A stretch of DNA of 5,862 bases from positions 1-5,862 of the forward strand of contig SOIY01000133.1 in the NCBI GenBank assembly GCA_004376785.1, read 5' to 3'. This stretch comes from Candidatus Stahliibacteriota bacterium. GTDB taxonomy: Bacteria > Hydrothermota > Tepidihabitantia > SM23-42. Below, piece by piece: positions 1 through 5,862 of this stretch. The notes under the pieces were generated by a model. That model was not told where the DNA came from, ran no database searches, and saw only the letters and a program-made list of their open reading frames with translations. The stretch's first letter is position 1; each line of letters starts with the position of its first letter. The position numbers were made by a program, and so were the translations under genes.

Positions 1-836
1 TTTCCTACGTCTTTCAAAGATATAGTATAATCAATCTTGTTCGCAAATTTTGTCACAATTCCAACTACTATGTAGTCACATAATAGAGTGTGGGCTATAC
101 TATATGCTTGATTATCTTCAATATTCCTACCATAGCCCTTCCTGATAATTTCCATTTTTATATTTGCCTTACTAGTGATTTTAAAATCTCGGCTAAATGC
201 TAAGATTGTTTTATACAATTCATCCTGACATCGTGTACCAAGTTCTGCATCAACTGCTTCATTGTTCTCTTCTCGTAATGGAAATATGGCGATGACTTTT
301 TTGATTTCCTCTGTAGGTAATATTTGTGGTCCATATTCAAAATTCAATTCATCTATTACCATACTGGTGAGATCGAGTTCATTGGAGGCATAAAAAACTC
401 CTTCAGAAAGGTCAAGTACAATTGCAAAACCTTCCTGTTCAGCAATTTGTGTAACCGCATCATTTATTTTCTTTAAAAGTGGTGTCATTAATTCATCATT
501 TTTCTGCTCTAATTTTCCACCACTACCAAATACATTCTGCAAAAATTGATCATAAACTTTGGTTAAGGACTCGAGTTCATCAAGCTTTCTGAGCCGCGCT
601 TCCTCTGAGAGAACAAGTTTTTGTGTTTCAAGTTCTGATTTAAGTTCTTCAATAGTTTGTTTGAGAACAGTAGCCGAATCACGGTAAGTCTTCACAAATT
701 CGTTGAACTCAATATTTGCTGCAGCTGTAGCTTGATAGTCTTTAAAGATACGTTCTGAGTCCACAAAACCGACTGCTACATCTTTAGCAAGAACTAAGAT
801 AAAAGGTATGATTAACAGCAAAAAATATCTTTTCAT
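1..836 (-). CDS. ompH: OmpH/Skp-family periplasmic chaperone with C-terminal TolB-N/FlgO-like extension (3' end cut by window)
   Basis: I translated 278 codons from ATG at 836-834; the frame is still open at the left edge. An AGGAGG Shine-Dalgarno (841-846) lies 4 bases before the ATG. Residues 1-17 (MKRYFLLLIIPFILVLA) form a classical signal peptide with probable cleavage after Ala17. Residues 19-165 fit the Skp/OmpH family: an opening VGFVDSERIFKDYQ, a charged helical coiled-coil stretch at about 40-135, and a closing strand FAIVLDLSEGVFYAS followed by LDLTSMVIDELN. Skp-type proteins chaperone unfolded outer-membrane proteins in the periplasm, matching bamA just upstream. Typical family members end near here, but this protein continues. 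Residues 178-278 (KKVIAIFPL, then a helical stretch, then AYSIAHTLLCDYIVVGIVTK and a final strand) resemble the TolB N-terminal/FlgO/CsgG-like alpha-beta fold. The Skp part is seen with good confidence; the second domain is inferred by eye. The true C terminus is unknown. Confidence 0.85.
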   Translation of the reverse strand, partial: MKRYFLLLIIPFILVLAKDVAVGFVDSERIFKDYQATAAANIEFNEFVKTYRDSATVLKQTIEELKSELETQKLVLSEEARLRKLDELESLTKVYDQFLQNVFGSGGKLEQKNDELMTPLLKKINDAVTQIAEQEGFAIVLDLSEGVFYASNELDLTSMVIDELNFEYGPQILPTEEIKKVIAIFPLREENNEAVDAELGTRCQDELYKTILAFSRDFKITSKANIKMEIIRKGYGRNIEDNQAYSIAHTLLCDYIVVGIVTKFANKIDYTISLKDVG

Positions 837-852
837 TGAACCTCCTTTAATG

Positions 853-935
853 CAAGCTCCAAGTTCCAATGACCAAGAGCCAAGAATTAGATTTATTTTT
901 GGAGCTTGGGATTTGGGTTTTGGGATTTGGAACTT
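853..935. repeat. Intergenic CCAA/TTGG-rich inverted-repeat element
   Basis: The gap between bamA and the ompH-like gene is filled by an imperfect inverted repeat. AAGTTCCAA (861-869) pairs perfectly with TTGGAACTT (927-935). Inside it, 873-878 pairs with 918-923 and 880-884 with 912-916, allowing wobbles. A second, competing pair is CAAGCTCCAA (853-862) with TTGGAGCTTG (899-908). The right arm repeats TTTGG-like units. There is no T-run after either hairpin in the direction of transcription, so it does not look like a standard intrinsic terminator. Such TTTGG-rich intergenic palindromes recur in genomes of several uncultured phyla; that is recollection, not something the window shows. Confidence 0.6.
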
Positions 936-943
936 CACAGATA

Positions 944-3142
944 TCAGAACATGCCTAATGGATTTATCTGGAAGTGGGGCTCAAAACCAGGCGTTTCGCG
1001 ATCAAGTCCATAGCCTAAATCAAAACCAATAACTCCCATCATTGGTACTTCAATCCGCACACCGGCTCCTATGCCGCGATACATATTATGTAAATTAATA
1101 TCTTTGTATGAAGAAAATGCATTTCCCGTATCATAGAACAAAAGAAATGCCAAACTCTGAGATAATTTCAATTTCAACTCAATGTTATTTACAACGATTG
1201 CATTACCGCCTGCTACACGATCATATAATTTGGGTGCTAAGGAACGGTCTGGATAACCTCTAACACCGTTATCGCCAATACCACCAGCATAGAATTTTTT
1301 ATATATAGGAACTTCATCAATACTTGTTACTATGCCTGCCTTTATTCTTGCCATAAGAACAAATTTCCAGTAAATAGGAAAATAAGCTCTTGTTTCGAAA
1401 GTAATTCGGTTATAATCTACATTGGCAAACAAAAATTTCTTGGCAACTTCAGCTCGTACTACAGTTAACAAACCGCTTGAAGGATTGAAGATAAAATCAC
1501 GAGAATCTCTAATCAAAGCAAATGCATTTGAGGCAGTCCATTTTGGTATTGTATCATCATATAAACTATAGCCACTGCTCGGTGGTGTATAGGTTGAAGA
1601 AATATCGTATATCTTTGTCTGTTCTGTTCTTAGAGTATAGCTTACCCTTGTGTAATCCAGGTAGAAAGGAAGTGATACGCGCGCGGCAAAACCAATATCT
1701 CTTTTTGTATAATAATCCCAATAACGATTAGTATAATAGATATCAAGACCAGCACTTGTCCTTGTATCAAAAAGCCATGGTTCAGTGAAACCAAGTTGGA
1801 GATTGGTTAATCTACCACCTAATTCAAATTTTGTATATAATCGCTGCCCTTTGCCAAACATGTTTGGATGAGATAGCTCAAAATATCCAGTCAACTTATC
1901 GAGTGCTGAAAATGATATTCCTCCACCAATCGTTGCCACATTTTCTTTTTCCTTTATTTGGTATATCAGATCAATGTTGCCGCTATCATCAGGAATCCCT
2001 GTTTGTGGTATAATGTCCTCGAAAAATCCCAAATTAAATATTTCTCTCAAACTCCTGATAACAGCTGAACGTCTAAATCTTTCACCGGGCATAGTTACGA
2101 TTTCTCTTCTTATAACATTTTCTCTTGTATTATAGTTACCAGTAATTATAACACGATTTATGTTCGCGGGTGAAGATTCGTTAATGATATATTCGATATC
2201 TATTATACTGTCCCTGACACTTTCTTTGGGAATTATGCTAACATATATATACCCCTCATCTGCATAGGCAGCTCCAATGTTCTGATGGCTTTCTTCTATC
2301 TTACTTAAATTGTAAACATTCCCTTTTTTCAATGTAAGTAATTTTTCGAGTTTTTGTGTGCCGAACACTGCATTACCGTTAAAACTCATGTCTCCAACAT
2401 AATACTTTTGGTTTTCTGTGACGTGAATTGTAATAATAAATTTATTGTCTTTGACTTCTATTATTGGGTCATCAACCTGAATATCAAGATAACCTTTTTC
2501 TTTATAAAAAGACCTAATTTTTTCAACATCCTCTTTTAATTTTTTTTCATCCAATTTACCGGCACGTAGAAATGCTTTTGGTTTATTTTGCATCAGTTTT
2601 GTGATATTTGCATCAGGAAATGCGGTGTTACCTTCGATTTTGATTTTGCCAATACGCGGTTCAGCGCCTTCTTTAATTATGAAAATCAGCTCAATCTTGT
2701 TCATAGAATCTATTGTTGAACTGTCTTTAACTGTCGTATAGTAAAAAGATTTTTCCTTGTACAATTCCAAAATTTTATTTTTGGATTCAAAAATTAATTT
2801 ATCAGTAATGACCTGACCAATCCTGAGATCAATTCTATCCTTAAGGACTTTATTTTTTATTTTTTCATTACCCTCGAATTTGGGTGTGCTTGTTAGAAAT
2901 GGCGCTTCTTCAACTGCTATCTTGAAAAAAATACCATCGCCGACAATTGAGGTATCAATGGCAATAAAATTAAATAACCTAAGTCGGGAAAGATTAGTGA
3001 TTGCATTTGTTATGTCATCACTGCGGAATTCATTACCTACTTTTAAACCTGATGCTTCAAGTATTAATTGTGAATCAGTCCATTTCGTCTCGACCTCAAT
3101 ATCAACTATATTATAACTAATTAGAAAAAAAAGCAGGAACAT
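944..3142 (-). CDS. bamA: Outer membrane protein assembly factor BamA (Omp85 family)
   Basis: The 732-residue product is the outer-membrane insertase that folds beta-barrel proteins. Five POTRA domains are visible at about 12-79, 81-158, 163-243, 246-322 and 327-399; repeats 2-5 carry the family signature of a strand followed by G-N (FEGNEKI, IEGNTAF, FNGNAVF, ITGNYNT). The barrel spans about 403-732 and includes GFTEPWLFDTR (451-461), the loop-6 motif VRGYPDRSL (627-635), RGIGAGVRIEVP (689-700), and a C-terminal strand FQINPLGMF ending in Phe, as expected of a BAM beta-signal. It is somewhat shorter than E. coli BamA (810 residues), while all expected domains are present. The ATG at 3142-3140 overlaps the clpC stop as TAATG, and no good Shine-Dalgarno precedes it, so translation is probably coupled to clpC. 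The N terminus (MFLLFFLISYNIVDIEVE) is hydrophobic but short and lacks basic residues, unusual for a signal peptide. The gene ends in TGA at 946-944. Confidence 0.95.
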   Translation of the reverse strand: MFLLFFLISYNIVDIEVETKWTDSQLILEASGLKVGNEFRSDDITNAITNLSRLRLFNFIAIDTSIVGDGIFFKIAVEEAPFLTSTPKFEGNEKIKNKVLKDRIDLRIGQVITDKLIFESKNKILELYKEKSFYYTTVKDSSTIDSMNKIELIFIIKEGAEPRIGKIKIEGNTAFPDANITKLMQNKPKAFLRAGKLDEKKLKEDVEKIRSFYKEKGYLDIQVDDPIIEVKDNKFIITIHVTENQKYYVGDMSFNGNAVFGTQKLEKLLTLKKGNVYNLSKIEESHQNIGAAYADEGYIYVSIIPKESVRDSIIDIEYIINESSPANINRVIITGNYNTRENVIRREIVTMPGERFRRSAVIRSLREIFNLGFFEDIIPQTGIPDDSGNIDLIYQIKEKENVATIGGGISFSALDKLTGYFELSHPNMFGKGQRLYTKFELGGRLTNLQLGFTEPWLFDTRTSAGLDIYYTNRYWDYYTKRDIGFAARVSLPFYLDYTRVSYTLRTEQTKIYDISSTYTPPSSGYSLYDDTIPKWTASNAFALIRDSRDFIFNPSSGLLTVVRAEVAKKFLFANVDYNRITFETRAYFPIYWKFVLMARIKAGIVTSIDEVPIYKKFYAGGIGDNGVRGYPDRSLAPKLYDRVAGGNAIVVNNIELKLKLSQSLAFLLFYDTGNAFSSYKDINLHNMYRGIGAGVRIEVPMMGVIGFDLGYGLDRETPGFEPHFQINPLGMF

Positions 3143-5541
3143 TATTTTTCTTTAAATTTTATTTTATCGTCCGCTCTGACAAGACGAATATGCTTTCCAT
3201 CTTTAACATTACCTTTTAATATCTCCTCAGAGAGTGGATCTTCAATTAATCTACGTATTGTTCTTTTAATTGGCCGAGCACCGAATTCAGGGTCAAAACC
3301 CTTCTCAACAAGTAATTCCTTGCTTGATTCATCAAGATCGAATTTAATATTTCTTTCCTTGAGCCGTGATTCAACTTCACTAATAAGTATATCAACAATC
3401 TTTTTCATACTTATCTTGCTCAATTGTTTGAAAACAATTATTTCGTCCATTCGGTTCAAAAATTCAGGGGAGAACAACTTTTTTACTTCTTCTAATAATT
3501 TTGTCTTCATTTTCTCGTAGGATAGGTCAGAAGATACTTTAGTGAAACCAAGACCGTCACTCTTTTGAATATCTGCAGTTCCGATATTGGATGTCATAAT
3601 TATCACTGTATTTTTAAAATCTACCTTTCGTCCGTAAGAATTGGTAAGTTGACCATCCTCGAGAATTTGCAACAAAATATTGAATACATCGGGATGTGCC
3701 TTTTCAATTTCATCGAACAGTACTACAGAATAAGGTTTTCTTTTTACCTTTTCAGTAAGTTGTCCGCCTTCTTCGTAACCAACATATCCAGGTGGTGCGC
3801 CGATAAGTCTCGATACGTTGAATTTTTCCATATACTCAGACATGTCTAAGGTAATCAGTGAATTTATATCGCCAAACAGGAATTCTGCAAGACGCTTGGC
3901 AAGCTCAGTTTTTCCTACTCCTGTTGGTCCTAAAAAGATAAAAGAACCTATCGGACGTCTCGGGTCTTTCACACCTGCTCTACTTCGTTTAACAGCTTTT
4001 GCTATCGCAGTTATTGCCTCATCCTGTCCTACTATTTTCTTTGTTAATTCTTCCTCCATTCTGAGAAGTCGTTTTGATTCTTTTTCTTCAATTTTAGAGA
4101 CTGGAATTCCGGTCCACCTTGATACAATAAAAGCAATATCTTCTTCAGGTACTTCGGGACGGGTTAGCTTGATATTTCTTTTAATGTTTTCCAATTGTTC
4201 CATTAGCTTTTGTTGTTTATCGCGCAATTGTGCAGCTCCTTCGAAATTTTGTTCGGTAACCATCTTTCCCTTTTTTAATTTGATTGCATTCAGTTCACTC
4301 TCTAAATCTAATTGCTCGCTATTTTTGACTACCTTTGAGAGTTTCACCTTAGCACCCGCCTCGTCAATAACATCTATTGCCTTATCCGGCAAGAATCGGT
4401 CCGTTATATAGCGGTCAGACAAATGTGCTGCGGCTTCAAGTGATTCATCTGTGTATTTTATTAAATGATGTTCTTCATATTTCTTCCTCAGCCCTTGGAG
4501 GATACTAATAGTTTCTTGGACAGTTGGTGGATTGACAATAATCATTTGGAACCTACGCTCAAGAGCACCATTCTTTTCTATATACCTTCGATAATCCTCA
4601 AGTGTAGTAGCACCAATACATTGAAGTTCTCCTCTTGCCAGAGCAGGTTTAAGCATATTTGACGCATCAATTGCTCCTTCGGCTGCCCCGGCACCTACAA
4701 TTGTATGAAGTTCATCAATAAATATTATAATATTCTGGTTTTTTTTAACTTCATTAATCACTGCTTTTAATCTCTCTTCAAATTGGCCACGATATTTTGT
4801 ACCTGCAACAATAGATGCCATATCAAGGGCAACAACCCGTTTCTTTTTTAAAGGATCAGGAACATTTCCGGCAACAATATCTTGTGCTAAACCTTCAACT
4901 ATCGCTGTTTTTCCAACTCCAGGTTCCCCAACTAAAACAGGATTATTTTTTTTACGACGCGACAATATCTGAATAATCCGTTCTATTTCTCCTTCCCTGC
5001 CAATTATTGGATCAAGTTTGTCTTCTCTGGCGAACTGTGTAAGATCTCTTGAAAAAAGATCTAATGTTGAACCTCTTGGTTTGCTCCTGGTCTTTCCAGA
5101 CACGACCCCTTCAGGTCTTAAAAGCTGGATGATTTCATTCTTAACCGTGTCATAATCCATACCGACAGAGTCCAAAATCTGTGCACCCAAGCTTCCTTGT
5201 GTTCTAATGATTCCTAAAAGAAGATGTTCTGTTCCAACATAGGAATGGCCAAAATTCTTTGCTTCTTCCATTGCATAGTTTAGACACAGTCTTGCTTCAT
5301 TACTCAAAAGAACATCTATTTTATCTCCAGGGCCCATATTGATCGAATCCTCTATATTCTTACGCAGTTCATTCAAATCAACACCTAAATTGATTAAAAC
5401 CATGGCACCGACACCTTCGCCTTCTTGTATCATTGCCAGAAGCTGATGTTCAGTGCCGATAAAGCTTTGTTTAAATCTAAGCGCCTCATCACGCGCCAGA
5501 TGCAATATTTTTCTAACCCTTTCAGTAAATCTTTCTTGCAA
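3142..5541 (-). CDS. clpC: ATP-dependent Clp protease ATP-binding subunit ClpC
   Basis: The 799-residue product is a cytosolic Hsp100/AAA+ unfoldase that threads substrates into the ClpP peptidase. Two Clp-N repeats lie at about 3-70 and 78-143 (FIGTEHQLLAMI, YVGTEHLLLGII). The first AAA+ module has Walker A GEPGVGKT (205-212), pore loop KYRG (249-252), Walker B IIIFIDE (271-277) and arginine-finger region LERRF (327-331). A short middle segment at about 410-455 has UVR-like character, typical of ClpC rather than the long ClpB middle domain. The second AAA+ module has Walker A GPTGVGKT (538-545), pore loop GYVGYEEGG (585-593), Walker B VVLFDE (606-611), sensor-1 TSN (650-652), FLNRMDE (694-700) and sensor-2 GARPIKR (754-760). 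GLGF (663-666) sits where ClpC carries its ClpP-docking tripeptide, so ClpP partnership is likely. The start is TTG (5541-5539): the codon directly upstream in frame is TAG, a strong Shine-Dalgarno precedes it, and the resulting N terminus aligns with the usual ClpC start. No catalytic residue appears to be missing. Confidence 0.97.
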   Translation of the reverse strand: MQERFTERVRKILHLARDEALRFKQSFIGTEHQLLAMIQEGEGVGAMVLINLGVDLNELRKNIEDSINMGPGDKIDVLLSNEARLCLNYAMEEAKNFGHSYVGTEHLLLGIIRTQGSLGAQILDSVGMDYDTVKNEIIQLLRPEGVVSGKTRSKPRGSTLDLFSRDLTQFAREDKLDPIIGREGEIERIIQILSRRKKNNPVLVGEPGVGKTAIVEGLAQDIVAGNVPDPLKKKRVVALDMASIVAGTKYRGQFEERLKAVINEVKKNQNIIIFIDELHTIVGAGAAEGAIDASNMLKPALARGELQCIGATTLEDYRRYIEKNGALERRFQMIIVNPPTVQETISILQGLRKKYEEHHLIKYTDESLEAAAHLSDRYITDRFLPDKAIDVIDEAGAKVKLSKVVKNSEQLDLESELNAIKLKKGKMVTEQNFEGAAQLRDKQQKLMEQLENIKRNIKLTRPEVPEEDIAFIVSRWTGIPVSKIEEKESKRLLRMEEELTKKIVGQDEAITAIAKAVKRSRAGVKDPRRPIGSFIFLGPTGVGKTELAKRLAEFLFGDINSLITLDMSEYMEKFNVSRLIGAPPGYVGYEEGGQLTEKVKRKPYSVVLFDEIEKAHPDVFNILLQILEDGQLTNSYGRKVDFKNTVIIMTSNIGTADIQKSDGLGFTKVSSDLSYEKMKTKLLEEVKKLFSPEFLNRMDEIIVFKQLSKISMKKIVDILISEVESRLKERNIKFDLDESSKELLVEKGFDPEFGARPIKRTIRRLIEDPLSEEILKGNVKDGKHIRLVRADDKIKFKEK

Positions 5542-5546
5542 CTAAT

Positions 5547-5554
5547 CCTCCTTT
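5547..5554 (-). promoter_or_regulatory. clpC ribosome binding site supporting a TTG start
   Basis: Read on the minus strand, AAAGGAGG is followed by 5 bases (ATTAG) and then TTG. The last three of those bases form an in-frame TAG, so the reading frame cannot extend further upstream. This site therefore fixes the TTG as the clpC start. Confidence 0.85.
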
Positions 5555-5563
5555 AATTTCCTA

Positions 5564-5591
5564 ATTCTACACAAAATTACATTTCTGTCAA
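5564..5591 (-). promoter_or_regulatory. Probable sigma-70-type promoter of clpC (and likely bamA-ompH)
   Basis: On the minus strand a perfect consensus -35 box TTGACA (5591-5586) is separated by 16 bases from TAGAAT (5569-5564), one mismatch from the consensus -10. Transcription would start near 5557-5558, only a few bases before the Shine-Dalgarno, giving a very short leader of about 16 bases. The first base of the -35 box is also the last base of the 42-bp palindrome. I saw no CIRCE element (the HrcA operator) and no CtsR-type heptad repeats, which often control clpC in Firmicutes. Confidence 0.75.
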
Positions 5592-5632
5592 GATGTTTTA
5601 AAATATTGGGATCCCAATATTTTAAAACATCT
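5591..5632. repeat. Perfect 42-bp palindrome directly upstream of the clpC -35 box
   Basis: Bases 5591-5611 are the exact reverse complement of 5612-5632, with no mismatch and no spacer. The centre is GGGATCCC (5608-5615), flanked by AT-rich arms containing TTTTAAAATATT and ending in AGATG/CATCT. Symmetry stops abruptly at both ends (5590 A against 5633 G). As RNA it would form a stem of about 19 pairs with a GAUC loop. Neither strand has a T-run just beyond it, so it is not a textbook intrinsic terminator. It could be an operator for a dimeric regulator of clpC, the end of the racemase transcript, a small mobile palindrome, or an assembly fold-back. The sequence alone does not decide among these. 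Confidence 0.9.
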
Positions 5633-5731
5633 GATTCAAACAGATAAATGCAGATGCATACGGATACACATATTCATTAAATATATCCGCTTTAATCTTT
5701 CTAAACATTAGACAATTTGTATTTAGTTTAG

Positions 5732-5862
5732 TTAAGTACTATTGTTTTTTAAATTAGATGCGAATCGTACTGTCTCTTCAGCAAGTACTTCATTAACATC
5801 TATCAGAGGAACCTGGATATCTGTATCTGTTATGGAAAGAGGAATTTCTGTACAAGCAGCAA
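5732..5862 (-). CDS. Aspartate/glutamate racemase family protein, C-terminal fragment
   Basis: Only the last 42 codons plus TAA (5734-5732) are inside the window; the gene enters from the right edge. The visible peptide begins AACTEIPLSITDTDIQVPLI and continues DVNEVLAEETVRFASN. The CTEIP segment followed by a VPLID-type strand and a helix is the C-terminal signature of the PLP-independent aspartate/glutamate racemase superfamily. In that superfamily the cysteine of this motif is the second of the two catalytic thiols that invert the alpha carbon of an amino acid. This suggests a source of D-amino acids, such as D-aspartate, although the substrate cannot be read from this fragment. It lies 190 bp upstream of clpC on the same strand. 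Because clpC has its own promoter, the two are probably separate transcripts. A hydantoin racemase relative is a less likely alternative. Confidence 0.75.
   Translation of the reverse strand, partial: AACTEIPLSITDTDIQVPLIDVNEVLAEETVRFASNLKNNST

Noticed and set aside
808..1032. Plus-strand open frame of 74 codons across the bamA-ompH gap
   Set aside because: It overlaps the starts and ends of two well-supported minus-strand genes, and its middle is a translation of the inverted-repeat element (aromatic Gly/Trp/Phe-rich). No convincing ribosome site or family resemblance was seen.
3818..4411. Plus-strand open frame of 197 codons antisense to clpC
   Set aside because: It lies wholly opposite conserved clpC coding sequence. 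Its Ser/Phe/Leu-rich product is what the complement of this gene would give, and no start signal supports it.
3142..5541. ClpB identity for the large ATPase
   Set aside because: The middle region is short and UVR-like rather than a long coiled coil, and a GLGF loop typical of ClpP-binding members is present. Both features favour ClpC.
5661..5689. Weak inverted repeat CGGATA/TATCCG between the racemase and clpC, considered as a racemase terminator
   Set aside because: Only six perfect pairs enclose a 17-base AT-rich interior, and no T-run follows on the minus strand.
5545..5731. Search for CIRCE, CtsR-type repeats, a riboswitch or a tRNA upstream of clpC
   Set aside because: No matching motif or cloverleaf was seen. 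Apart from the promoter, ribosome site and palindrome, the stretch is AT-rich and unremarkable.

Overview
The window holds a minus-strand gene cluster from an AT-rich, diderm bacterium. In order of transcription, right to left, it contains: the end of an aspartate/glutamate-type amino-acid racemase, an intergenic region with a promoter and a striking palindrome, clpC, bamA, a short intergenic inverted-repeat element, and an OmpH/Skp-family gene that runs off the left edge. BamA and an exported Skp-like protein show that the cell has an outer membrane. The gap between bamA and ompH contains TTTGG/CCAAA-rich inverted-repeat DNA of a kind I associate with uncultured candidate phyla such as WOR-3 and Omnitrophota. 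That placement is recollection and inference only; the window has no decisive taxonomic marker.

Right edge, 5732-5862: the last 42 codons of the racemase. From 5545 to 5731 there is no gene. Reading toward clpC, this stretch holds about 100 bases with nothing convincing, then a perfect 42-bp palindrome (5591-5632), then a sigma-70-type promoter whose -35 box abuts the palindrome, then a strong Shine-Dalgarno. clpC (3142-5541) starts at TTG and encodes a full-length Hsp100 unfoldase with two N repeats, two AAA+ modules, a UVR-like middle segment and a probable ClpP-docking loop. Its stop overlaps the bamA start by one base (TAATG). bamA (944-3142) encodes five POTRA domains and a C-terminal barrel. 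After a 107-bp gap comes the ompH-like gene (836 to the left edge). Its Skp-type chaperone domain is followed by an unusual C-terminal segment resembling the N-terminal domain of TolB/FlgO/CsgG-type envelope proteins.

Functionally, bamA and skp form the familiar outer-membrane-protein assembly pair: a periplasmic chaperone delivers clients to the BAM insertase. They appear to be transcribed behind clpC, a cytosolic protein-quality-control unfoldase, possibly from the single promoter seen upstream of clpC. In many diderms lpxD and other lipid A genes follow skp; whether that holds here lies outside the window. The points most worth a second look are the perfect palindrome at the clpC promoter, the Skp plus TolB-N-like fusion, and the intergenic element with two mutually exclusive hairpins. 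I saw no complete novel defence or mobile system.
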